The notes: a model not told the origin generated them from the sequence alone. A stretch of DNA of 9,566 bases from Pseudomonadota bacterium (GCA_030673345.1 DAOVJH010000029.1:1-9566), one strand, 5' to 3'. Numbered from the stretch's first letter, positions 1 through 5,905 are shown. Made by a program: numbers and translations.

Positions 1-464
1 GAGAGATTTTGCTCTATCGTTTATTTACTGGTGATGCCTGCGTATTAACAACATCCTGCCTGTTCGGCAAAAAGAACTATCCCGCCGAAGGAAAAACGGA
101 AACGCCGGTCACTGCCCTGGCCATACCTGCTACGCAGTTCAATAATGCGCTGCAACAGTCGACCACGTTCAGAGAGATGGTTTTCTCTGCTTTCTCTTCT
201 CATCTGAGTGACCTGATCACATTGGTCGAGGAAGTCGCTTTTGGGAAAATCGATGTACGCCTGGCAAAACATCTACTCAGCCAATGTGATGATGACAATA
301 CGCTCGTATCAACACACCAAAACATCGCAACAGAACTGGGCAGCGCGCGCGAAGTTATCAGCCGTCAGTTAAAAGAGCTGGAATCTAAAGACTATATAAT
401 CATCAATCGCGGCAATATAAAAATCGTCAACCAGACTGCGTTGGAAGCTATCGCCAACCCATAG
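1..464 (+). CDS. Crp/Fnr-family transcriptional regulator, C-terminal part (5' truncated by window edge)
   Basis: The reading frame is open to the left edge (codons from position 3: E-I-L-L-Y-R), so the true start lies outside the window. The visible 150 or so residues hold the end of the cyclic-nucleotide-binding-like beta roll (GDACVLTTSCLFG), the long dimerisation helix (about residues 55-90, ending VDVRLAKHLL-like as KIDVRLAKHLL), and a winged helix-turn-helix (HQNIATELGSAREVISRQLKELE, then the wing IIINRGNIKIVN). The recognition helix reads R-E-V-I-S-R. It carries the Arg, Glu and final Arg positions that CRP uses and also the E-x-x-S-R pattern of FNR. No iron-sulfur cysteine cluster is visible, but its usual N-terminal place is missing from the window. 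Family assignment is strong; the signal sensed is unknown. Two DUF2892 genes follow on the same strand and are its most likely targets, which is inference from position. Confidence 0.9.
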   Translation, partial: EILLYRLFTGDACVLTTSCLFGKKNYPAEGKTETPVTALAIPATQFNNALQQSTTFREMVFSAFSSHLSDLITLVEEVAFGKIDVRLAKHLLSQCDDDNTLVSTHQNIATELGSAREVISRQLKELESKDYIIINRGNIKIVNQTALEAIANP

Positions 465-500
465 TACCGTCATGCCGGCATGTTGTTGGCCGGTATCCAG
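465..500. repeat. REP-like palindromic repeat (GTCAT - stem - ATCCAG type)
   Basis: Directly after the stop codon of the regulator gene. The stem ATGCCGGC (472-479) pairs with GCCGGTAT (489-496) over 8 bp, with one G-T wobble, around the 9-base loop ATGTTGTTG. It is flanked by GTC on the left and CCAG on the right. This matches the general plan of short dispersed palindromes common between genes in Proteobacteria (GTCATTCCCGC...GCGGGAATCCAG and relatives). There is no T-tract after the stem, so a simple intrinsic terminator is less likely, although the stem could still protect the upstream transcript end. Only one copy is present in the window. Confidence 0.5.
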
Positions 501-557
501 AACGCTTATTAACTTCCCTGGGTCATCAATAGGGCTTTTAAAAAAGTCAGATCCAAT

Positions 558-570
558 GTGACATTGTCAC
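558..570. promoter_or_regulatory. Perfect 13-bp palindrome, candidate Crp/Fnr-type operator
   Basis: GTGACATTGTCAC is a perfect inverted repeat of GTGACA around a single central T (position 564). A second, non-concentric inverted repeat AGTCAG/CTGACT (545-550 and 570-575) overlaps it. The centre lies about 40 bp before the start site predicted from the -10 box at 591-596, which is the usual class II activator position. The GTGA half-sites resemble CRP half-sites, but the odd spacing (5 rather than 6 bases between TGTGA and TCAC) departs from the classical site, so the identity of the binding protein is uncertain. Confidence 0.45.
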
Positions 571-590
571 TGACTACTCCATTAGCATTC

Positions 591-596
591 GATAAT
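591..596 (+). promoter_or_regulatory. Candidate -10 box for the first DUF2892 gene
   Basis: GATAAT matches the TATAAT consensus at five of six positions and lies 36 bp before the start codon. The hexamer TTGTCA at 564-569 resembles a -35 box but is 21 bp away, which is too far for normal sigma70 use. This is compatible with an activator-dependent promoter in which the palindrome at 558-570 replaces the -35 contact. Computed by eye only. Confidence 0.4.
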
Positions 597-632
597 ATAC
601 CCGTGTCTTAAAATTTAACTGGAGTATTTATC

Positions 633-833
633 ATGTGTAACGTTGGTGGAATCGATCGTATCGTTCGTATAATTGCAGGTTTATTTTTGATCAGCCTGGT
701 ATTTTTTGGTGAGCACATCATCGGCCAAAATGTCGTTTGGGGCTGGATTGGCATTGTTCCTTTAGCTACGGGTACTTTTAAGTTTTGTCCTGCTTACAAG
801 ATATTTGGCTTTAAAACCTGTTCTGCAAAATAA
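633..833 (+). CDS. DUF2892 (YgaP-type) small inner-membrane protein, copy 1
   Basis: This 66-residue protein is typical in length for stand-alone DUF2892 proteins (PF11127, the membrane part of the rhodanese YgaP). It begins MCNVGGIDRIVRIIAGL, has two hydrophobic segments (about 10-28 and 32-48), and ends with FCPAYKIFGFKTC, the family's FCPxY motif. Cysteines are at 2, 52 and 63. The ATG is preceded by GGAG at 621-624 with about 8 bases of spacing, which supports this start. The family's molecular function is not established. In E. coli YgaP the same region anchors a sulfurtransferase domain, so a link to sulfane-sulfur handling is possible but inferred. It has its own candidate promoter and operator upstream and is probably the first target of the adjacent Crp/Fnr regulator. 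Confidence 0.88.
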   Translation: MCNVGGIDRIVRIIAGLFLISLVFFGEHIIGQNVVWGWIGIVPLATGTFKFCPAYKIFGFKTCSAK

Positions 834-883
834 TTTTTAATAAATTGTTAATGAGAGTCAGGGACGGCTTTTCATAAATATAT

Positions 884-889
884 TATAAT
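884..889 (+). promoter_or_regulatory. Candidate -10 box for the second DUF2892 gene
   Basis: A perfect TATAAT lies 40 bp before the start codon of the second DUF2892 gene, in an AT-rich stretch (TAAATATATTATAAT). No convincing -35 hexamer lies 16-18 bp upstream. A short inverted repeat ACGGC/GCCGT (864-868 and 894-898) brackets the box and might be an operator. This suggests the second gene can be transcribed independently of the first. Confidence 0.35.
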
Positions 890-929
890 GCTGGCCGTAT
901 TAAGTATTTCAGCGTTAGCGTATATCTAG

Positions 930-1154
930 ATGTGTAATGTAGACAGTCTTGACCAATTTTTAAGAGTTTTCTTTGGGCTTATTCTCATCGCCCTGGCGTG
1001 GTTCGGACCTCAGACATCATACCTGAGCCTTGAGTGGATGCACCTGTGGAAACTGGGCTGGCTTGGCCTGATACCGCTTATCTCCGGCATCGCGGCTTTC
1101 TGCCCCATCTATGCCGTCCTGGGATTTGGTCATAAGCCTCAGGATAAAAAATAA
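930..1154 (+). CDS. DUF2892 (YgaP-type) small inner-membrane protein, copy 2
   Basis: This 74-residue paralogue of the preceding gene shares the MCNV start, the D-x-x-x-R at 8-12, G-L-x-L-I at 16-20, G-x-x-P-L, and the FCPxY motif (57-61). It has two predicted membrane segments (about 9-26 and 43-60). It differs in a longer linker between the helices (QTSYLSLEWMHLWK) and in its tail, where GHKPQDKK replaces the KTC end of copy 1, leaving only cysteines 2 and 58. The ATG has no clear Shine-Dalgarno sequence (upstream bases GCGTATATCTAG), so translation may be weak or leader-dependent. The 96-bp gap from copy 1 contains its own TATAAT. The gene ends 10 bp before the stop of the convergent DUF1223 gene. 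Function of the family is unknown. Confidence 0.82.
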   Translation: MCNVDSLDQFLRVFFGLILIALAWFGPQTSYLSLEWMHLWKLGWLGLIPLISGIAAFCPIYAVLGFGHKPQDKK

Positions 1155-1164
1155 TATCCCGATA

Positions 1165-1968
1165 TCAGAACGGTCCTAACCTGACTGCCTGCAACACCTC
1201 ACCCGTTTGCGGATTTTCAGCAAATACCACAACACTTAAATCCTTTCTCTTCCATTCTGGCTGAAGAACGATAGTCTGTTCTCGAATCTGTGTGTGTTCA
1301 GGTTTACTCTGGAAGTAAGGTCCTAAAAACTGCCTTACTACATAGTCATGCTGTAACACTTCCCCTTCATTTTCTCCATCTTTAACATCGCTGGCCAGAT
1401 TATTTTCGATCACGGCAAAATAAAAACCGACATCTTTAACCTCACTCGCTGTGATATCTGTTTTCAGATTCAGATGCAGTTTGTCAGCCGTTTCGTGATC
1501 AGGCAAAACATGGGCGGACAGCAGGAGATCAACGGTTGATCTCTGTGATGCCAGCTTATTAACATCTTCACTAAAAGTCGCATAACTGCGGTAATCATCA
1601 CCAGAGAGGAGAAATTGTGGTGTATAGACCGTTGCTTTCTTTTTCTTGTTCGCCAGTGTTCGCTGACGTTCATCATGCTGTTTTTTTGCAAATGGGTCTT
1701 TCCAGCCGATATAGTCCCAATAAGTGACATGAAATGCTACCGGGATCAGCTGTTTATCACTTATGCCCGCTGCTTTTAATTCACTTAAAAAACGGTCTGC
1801 CGGTGGGCAGCTGCTGCAGCCTTCAGAAGTATAGAGCTCGAGCAGGACGACGCGATTCTCAGGGCTGCTCACAATCATCACATCATCCGCAGCTGTTATA
1901 GCATCGACACCTTTTGCCTGAATATTTACTGGAAGGATAAATACGATGAGTAATAATATTTTTTTCAT
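1165..1968 (-). CDS. DUF1223 family secreted thioredoxin-like protein
   Basis: This 267-residue protein has a signal peptide (MKKILLLIVFILPVNIQA, cleavage near residue 18), so it should act in the periplasm. The hallmark of DUF1223 follows: VVLLELYTSEGCSSCPPAD, with a CxxC pair at C51 and C54, then FHVTYWDYIGWKDPFA (79-93) and VYTPQ (114-118). The CxxC in a thioredoxin-like setting suggests a redox role, but the family's substrate is not known. The C-terminal half (HDYVVRQFLGP, about 215-225) is also a family feature. The stop codon is TGA. The gene lies 35 bp downstream of the glycerate kinase gene on the same strand and is probably co-transcribed with it; a weak AGCGG lies before the ATG. 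A functional link with glycerate kinase is not obvious. Confidence 0.85.
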   Translation of the reverse strand: MKKILLLIVFILPVNIQAKGVDAITAADDVMIVSSPENRVVLLELYTSEGCSSCPPADRFLSELKAAGISDKQLIPVAFHVTYWDYIGWKDPFAKKQHDERQRTLANKKKKATVYTPQFLLSGDDYRSYATFSEDVNKLASQRSTVDLLLSAHVLPDHETADKLHLNLKTDITASEVKDVGFYFAVIENNLASDVKDGENEGEVLQHDYVVRQFLGPYFQSKPEHTQIREQTIVLQPEWKRKDLSVVVFAENPQTGEVLQAVRLGPF

Positions 1969-2003
1969 AACCGCTGTGACACAATAATCTAAAAATAATT
2001 CCG

Positions 2004-3227
2004 TTATTTCATAACGTAGGCAATAACAATATCCATGACATTTGTATTACTGTGGCCTCCCTGCACCAGATCATTTGTTGCCATCAAAACATTGCCCGCA
2101 TTGGCCTTATCTATTTCCTGCTGCATATCAAAGCCCATCTTTCCTGCTTTTAATGCGGTGTACATCGAAACCATTGCGCCTGCACAATTGGAATTGCCAT
2201 CGACGCCATCTGTACCTGCTGCCAGCAGGTGAAGATCTGGGTGATCAAGCAGCTGTTTGGCGAAAGCCAGTGCCAGCGTTTGATTTCGCCCGCCCATACC
2301 GGGACGCTCTGGCAAACAGACCGTGGTCTCACCACCCCAGATGTATATGCCCGGTTCGGCTTCACGCAATATTTCATAAAGATTTTTTGCTACCTCGCAG
2401 GCATCACCTTCAAGAAATTTTTCGTAGATGTAACTAGCCAGGCCTTCAGCTTTTGCCGCATCGTGTACTGCCTGCTTGGCGAGGTTTATATTACCGATGA
2501 TATGTGTATCTACAGCGACCGGTGATTTTTCTGTTTTTCGCTTATCTTTCGAAGATAATGTCGTGAGGAATTCATCAGCATCAGGCAATATTGATGCGCC
2601 TACCAGTAAGCCAGAACCAATGAATTCTGCTCTATCGTCTTTTACATCGGAGAGCAGCAGCTGAGTAACTGAAGGTATTTTTATACTATCGAGTAAACCA
2701 CCGCCTTTTATTTTTGAAAACTGTTGCCGCCAGGCGTTTATTTTATGAATGTCTTTTCCGCTAGACAACAGGTATTGATTAATCTCCTGTAACTGCTGGA
2801 GATCTATACCATCGATCGGCACTTCGACTAATGATGATGCGCCGCCAGAGATTAAAAATAGTAATTCATCACCTTCGTTCAGGCCGGTTAAGAAATCGAC
2901 CAGGGTCTTTCCTGCCGCAATCGAACGTTCATCCGGTATCGGATGGGATGAGGCTACACAGTGAAGGTTTTTGTTTTTCTTGAGTTGTCGAGTAATCTTC
3001 GACGGTGGACAGATCAACAGTGATCGTTTTAACGTTGGTACACTATCAAAAGCTCCCTGTAACATTGCAGCAGCAGCCTTACCGATAGCGACACAGTGGG
3101 TGAATGGTTTTTTATCATCGCCTTCAAGCTGACGATACCACTGGTTAACCAGGTAACGACCGTCAACCGCATCCAGTGCTGTCTGGTACAACATGACGAG
3201 TAATTCACGTGCAGTAAGTTCGGTCAT
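2004..3227 (-). CDS. Glycerate 2-kinase, MOFRL type (TtuD/GckA family)
   Basis: This 407-residue enzyme is predicted to phosphorylate D-glycerate with ATP to 2-phosphoglycerate in the cytoplasm, feeding glycerate from glyoxylate, hydroxypyruvate or tartronate routes into lower glycolysis. Visible family motifs are VAIGKAAAAM (46-55), SSHPIPDERS (93-102), the glycine-rich LISGGASSL (125-133), SKIKGGG near 171-177, and the MOFRL C-terminal domain with WGGETTV (297-303), GGRNQ (312-316), AAGTDGVDG (336-344) and a terminal TNVMDI (395-400). The length is slightly short of the 420-450 usual for the family, and no core motif is missing. No glyoxylate-pathway partner genes are adjacent. The start ATG is preceded by GATATCAGAAGTAT, a weak ribosome site. 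The 17-bp inverted-repeat element occupies most of the gap to metZ, so expression may depend on it. Confidence 0.88.
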   Translation of the reverse strand: MTELTARELLVMLYQTALDAVDGRYLVNQWYRQLEGDDKKPFTHCVAIGKAAAAMLQGAFDSVPTLKRSLLICPPSKITRQLKKNKNLHCVASSHPIPDERSIAAGKTLVDFLTGLNEGDELLFLISGGASSLVEVPIDGIDLQQLQEINQYLLSSGKDIHKINAWRQQFSKIKGGGLLDSIKIPSVTQLLLSDVKDDRAEFIGSGLLVGASILPDADEFLTTLSSKDKRKTEKSPVAVDTHIIGNINLAKQAVHDAAKAEGLASYIYEKFLEGDACEVAKNLYEILREAEPGIYIWGGETTVCLPERPGMGGRNQTLALAFAKQLLDHPDLHLLAAGTDGVDGNSNCAGAMVSMYTALKAGKMGFDMQQEIDKANAGNVLMATNDLVQGGHSNTNVMDIVIAYVMK

Positions 3228-3248
3228 ATACTTCTGATATCACTTACT

Positions 3249-3340
3249 GTGAGTGTTTTGCACGATGTGGGTTTTTCGTTAGGATAAGACTATTTTTAAC
3301 GCAGCCATAGCGGAAAGGATGTTTCGTGCAAAACACTCAC
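3249..3340. repeat. 92-bp element bounded by perfect 17-bp inverted repeats
   Basis: GTGAGTGTTTTGCACGA at 3249-3265 is repeated as its exact reverse complement TCGTGCAAAACACTCAC at 3324-3340, enclosing 58 bp. The match stops sharply at both ends of each arm. The right arm shares its last base with the metZ stop codon, and the left arm lies 21 bp before the glycerate kinase start. No T-tract follows the right-to-left transcript end, so it is not a standard terminator. The internal 58 bp hold a small CGTTA/TAACG repeat (3277-3281, 3297-3301) but no reading frame. It could be a MITE-like insertion, a very long RNA hairpin between two co-oriented genes, or a two-site operator. Confidence 0.8.
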
Positions 3341-4536
3341 TAACGCATGCCGCGTAACAGGTCGGCCTTGATATCTTCGATATCTTCCAGTCCGACAGCC
3401 ACACGGATCAGGCCATCTGATATACCCGCCTCCGTTCGCTGCTCGGGTGTCAACCGGCCATGTGTGGTGGTTGCCGGGTGAGTGATAGTTGTCTTGGTAT
3501 CACCCAGGTTGGCCGTGATCGAAAGCAGTTCCGTCGCATCGATCAAACGCCAGCCCTCTTCTTTACCGCCATTTAGTTCAAACGATAACAGGCCACCGAA
3601 ACCCGATTGCTGCGTCTTCGCCAGTGCATGTTGCGGATGGCTCTCCAGCCCCGGGTAATATACTCTTTTTACCTCAGGCAGCTGTTCTAACCACTCCGCC
3701 AGTTCCTGTGCCGCAGCAGAATGCGCCTGCATACGCAGCTTTAATGTCTCCAGACCCTTGAGGAAAACCCAGGCATTGAAAGCACTCATAGTGGGACCTG
3801 CGCTGCGTAAAAATCCGAACACGCCATCGCCTACTACATCGTTTGTACCACATACGGCACCACCCATGCAGCGGCCCTGACCGTCTATATACTTGGTCGC
3901 TGAATGAATAACGATATCGGCACCCAGGGTTATGGGCTGCTGCAGCGCTGGCGTACACAGACAGTTATCTACCGCTAACAGGCAGCCGTGTTTATGTGCG
4001 ATCTCAGCCAATGCGGCGATATCGACCAGTTCTGTCAGAGGGTTAGACGGTGTTTCCAGAAACAGTAGTTTTGTTTCAGGTGTTATCGCTTTTTCCCATG
4101 CCGACAGGTTTGAAAGCTCGACAAAAGTCGTCGTTATACCTAACTTGGCAACGATATTGGTCAGCAATACCGTCGTGGTACCAAAGATGCTGCGAGATGA
4201 AACGAGATGGTCACCCATTTTCAGCAGTCCCAGAATCGTCGCGGTGATTGCAGACATGCCTGACGCAGTCGCCACACAGCATTCTGCCATCTCCAGTGAT
4301 GCCAGCCGTTTCTCGAACGTTCTTACTGTCGGGTTTGTAAAACGCGAGTAGATATTGCCCGGCTCTTCACCAGAAAACCGGGCGGCCGCTTCTGCCGCTG
4401 ATGCAAACACATAACTGGATGTTGGAAATATTGGCTCGCTGTGTTCATTTTCATTTGTGCGCACCTGCCCCTCACGTACAGCACGTGTCGCAAAGCTTAA
4501 GCCATCTGTGTCTATCTTATTATCTCTATCTGTCAT
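3340..4536 (-). CDS. metZ: O-succinylhomoserine sulfhydrylase (PLP-dependent)
   Basis: MetZ makes homocysteine from O-succinylhomoserine and sulfide, the direct sulfhydrylation route to methionine. The Cys/Met-metabolism PLP fold is clear: AVREGQVRTNENEHSEPIF near the N-terminus, SSYVFASAAEAAARFSGE (40-57), YSRFTNPTVRTFEKRLASLE (63-82), SGMSAI (92-97), ETPSNPL (161-167), AVDNCLCTPALQQP (188-201), and the PLP lysine K215 in HSATKYIDGQGR. The C-terminus ends with SDGLIRVAVGLEDIEDI. These segments match pseudomonad MetZ more closely than cystathionine gamma-synthase. The chosen ATG (398 residues) has AAAGAG 7 bases upstream. A TTG six codons earlier (4554) with AAGGA four bases away is a possible alternative. 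A 31-bp gap separates it from the upstream transpeptidase gene, suggesting co-transcription. It is close to purF, as in other gammaproteobacteria, but no longer adjacent. Confidence 0.93.
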   Translation of the reverse strand: MTDRDNKIDTDGLSFATRAVREGQVRTNENEHSEPIFPTSSYVFASAAEAAARFSGEEPGNIYSRFTNPTVRTFEKRLASLEMAECCVATASGMSAITATILGLLKMGDHLVSSRSIFGTTTVLLTNIVAKLGITTTFVELSNLSAWEKAITPETKLLFLETPSNPLTELVDIAALAEIAHKHGCLLAVDNCLCTPALQQPITLGADIVIHSATKYIDGQGRCMGGAVCGTNDVVGDGVFGFLRSAGPTMSAFNAWVFLKGLETLKLRMQAHSAAAQELAEWLEQLPEVKRVYYPGLESHPQHALAKTQQSGFGGLLSFELNGGKEEGWRLIDATELLSITANLGDTKTTITHPATTTHGRLTPEQRTEAGISDGLIRVAVGLEDIEDIKADLLRGMR

Positions 4537-4567
4537 CGTATAACTCTTTAACAATTGTTCCTTATCT

Positions 4568-5050
4568 CTATTCTTCTATGAGCACTTCACTGCCCACTTC
4601 GACCAGCCGAAACAATTCGACCACATCCTGATTGCGCATTCGAATGCAGCCTATAGAGGAAGGAGTGCCCATGCTGTCTTCATGATTGGTACCATGGATA
4701 TAAATGTAACGCTGATAAGTATCCACATATCCCCCCTGGTTTCGCCCAGGCTCCATACCTTCCAGCCACATGATACGACTCATGATGACATCATCCGGCA
4801 ATTCGACGCCGCGCTCGGCACATTCTTCCAGGTTACCGTGAGGGATTCGGCCGATAAAGACCTCATTCACTGGCATAGCGCCACCGAGTTTGTCTTTGAT
4901 GCGATGCAAGCCCAACGGCGTTTTCTCACTGCCATTTTCACTACCGGCTCCATATCGAGAAGTCGACACCGGATATCGATGAAGCAGCTTACCCTCTTCA
5001 TCCAGCAGTTGCAGCTGTTGCTGTGTTACATTGATGTTTATCGAATTCAC
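4568..5050 (-). CDS. L,D-transpeptidase (YkuD domain), short form without signal peptide
   Basis: The protein is nearly all one YkuD catalytic domain (about residues 5-158). Its signature is IHGTNHEDSMGTPSSIGCIRM, with catalytic His119 and Cys135 counted from the chosen start. The family cross-links or modifies peptidoglycan stem peptides through their meso-diaminopimelate, usually in the periplasm. Here no signal peptide, LysM or membrane anchor is visible, so either export is by another route or the enzyme works on cytoplasmic muropeptides. I chose the GTG at 5050 (160 residues) because GGGGCAAGG lies about 8 bases before it and it begins at the domain edge. An upstream in-frame GTG at 5086 would add 12 residues (MILWIHWGKVLK) but lacks a ribosome site. 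The gene lies 31 bp before metZ and diverges from the membrane-protein gene at 5217. Confidence 0.85.
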   Translation of the reverse strand: MNSININVTQQQLQLLDEEGKLLHRYPVSTSRYGAGSENGSEKTPLGLHRIKDKLGGAMPVNEVFIGRIPHGNLEECAERGVELPDDVIMSRIMWLEGMEPGRNQGGYVDTYQRYIYIHGTNHEDSMGTPSSIGCIRMRNQDVVELFRLVEVGSEVLIEE

Positions 5051-5090
5051 TTTTAGTACCTTGCCCCAATGAATCCAAAGTATCACACAG

Positions 5091-5119
5091 TTGAAAGCAT
5101 AATCAATAGCTTATATTAA
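5091..5119 (+). promoter_or_regulatory. Candidate sigma70 promoter for the membrane-protein gene
   Basis: TTGAAA (5091-5096) and TATTAA (5114-5119) are separated by 17 bp, matching the consensus at five and four of six positions. It would give a leader of about 90 bases before the ATG at 5217. The leader carries a direct repeat AATCGAA at 5152-5158 and 5164-5170 of unknown meaning. The whole 166-bp divergent gap should also hold the promoter of the transpeptidase gene, which I could not place with confidence. Confidence 0.35.
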
Positions 5120-5216
5120 ATAGAGCTGTCCTTATGAAAAAACTGCGTTAGAATCGAAATTAAAATCGAAGCCGGCATATTATTCTGCATGGCAGCTTAG
5201 ACGTGAGTAAAGTTTC

Positions 5217-5876
5217 ATGAACGAATCCGACACAGAACTTCAAACAGATAGTGATCAAACTAAAAAACCGGTTGCCATTCAGCCAGATGACATGGCAAAC
5301 AGCCATGAACCAGATACAGAAAATGAACTGGAATACTTTCCCGTCTCTGAAGGCAAACTTATAACGCTATATCTGCTCAGCTTTGGTACTTACGGAATCT
5401 ACTGGTTCTATAAAAACTGGAAGTTACAGCAGCCGAAGATGGACAAGAAAATTTTTCCCTTTTTGCGCGCCATCTTCTCGATATTTTTCACGCATTCTCT
5501 GTTCAACCGCATTGATAAGAGCGCGGCCAGGCTTGAGAAAAAACACAAGTTTAACGCCAATGTACTGGCAACACTCTTTGTCGGCGCAGTCATCATCGGC
5601 AACCTGCTTGACCGTATATCAATGAGCACCAACTTACAGGAAAGTATTTCGAGTAACACGGTCATCATCATTTCGCTGCTGATGTTCATATTAAGCGTCT
5701 ACCCGCTGGCCGTAGTACAGGCGACAGCTAATCGGATAAACAATGATATGCTGGGATATTTAAACCACAAATACAGCGTGTGGAATTATGTGCTTATAGC
5801 ACTGGGCATCGTATTCTGGTTGATGCTGGCTATGGGCTTACTGGCAAAATCCATGGGACTGGTTCCACCCGAGTGA
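5217..5876 (+). CDS. Uncharacterised multi-pass membrane protein with YGIYWFYKNW motif
   Basis: I do not recognise a characterised function. The 219-residue protein starts with a polar, acidic segment of about 40 residues (MNESDTELQTDSDQTKK...), then EYFPVSEGKL, and the first hydrophobic stretch with TYGIYWFYKNWKLQ (58-71). The FxPVS...YWFYKNW arrangement recurs in conserved hypothetical bacterial membrane proteins. A second segment PFLRAIFSIFFTHSLFNRI (81-99) is amphipathic or membrane-embedded, and clear membrane helices follow at about 114-134, 148-170 and 189-211. A basic cytosolic-looking stretch RLEKKHKF lies at 105-112. The start is supported by the position of the conserved region rather than by a strong ribosome site (GAGTAAAG 4-11 bases upstream). 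It is the only plus-strand gene in the right two thirds of the window and sits between purF and the transpeptidase-metZ pair. Confidence 0.75.
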   Translation: MNESDTELQTDSDQTKKPVAIQPDDMANSHEPDTENELEYFPVSEGKLITLYLLSFGTYGIYWFYKNWKLQQPKMDKKIFPFLRAIFSIFFTHSLFNRIDKSAARLEKKHKFNANVLATLFVGAVIIGNLLDRISMSTNLQESISSNTVIIISLLMFILSVYPLAVVQATANRINNDMLGYLNHKYSVWNYVLIALGIVFWLMLAMGLLAKSMGLVPPE

Positions 5877-5905
5877 TACTGTAAATAGTCTATTTACAGG
5901 CATCA
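5874..5905. terminator. AT-rich hairpin between convergent genes, possible bidirectional terminator
   Basis: CTGTAAATA (5879-5887) and TATTTACAG (5891-5899) form a perfect 9-bp stem with the 3-base loop GTC. Outside it TGAT (5874-5877) and ATCA (5902-5905) can extend the stem after a small internal bulge, including the TGA stop of the membrane-protein gene. It lies between that gene and the end of purF on the other strand, so it can serve both. There is no GC-rich stem or clean T-tract, so termination strength is uncertain. Confidence 0.45.

Noticed and set aside
541..632. FNR box (TTGAT-N4-ATCAA) upstream of the first DUF2892 gene
   Set aside because: No such sequence is present; only the GTGACA-T-TGTCAC palindrome is there, and it does not fit the FNR consensus.
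1142..1165. Small inverted repeats GGATA/TATCC and ATATC/GATAT between the convergent DUF2892 and DUF1223 genes
   Set aside because: Five-base AT-rich stems are expected by chance and do not form a convincing terminator.
2042..2437. Plus-strand open frames of up to 131 codons inside the glycerate kinase gene
   Set aside because: Shadows of a gene whose motifs are complete on the minus strand.
3932..4351. 139-codon plus-strand open frame inside metZ
   Set aside because: It lies fully antisense to metZ, shows no recognisable domain, and its composition is explained by the codon use of the strong metZ gene on the other strand.
4682..5056. 124-codon plus-strand open frame across the transpeptidase gene
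   Set aside because: Antisense to a gene with intact YkuD catalytic residues; no ribosome site and no family resemblance.
5152..5170. Direct repeat AATCGAA twice, 12 bp apart, before the membrane-protein gene
   Set aside because: Short and AT-rich, with no third copy; it may be chance, so it is only mentioned with the promoter.
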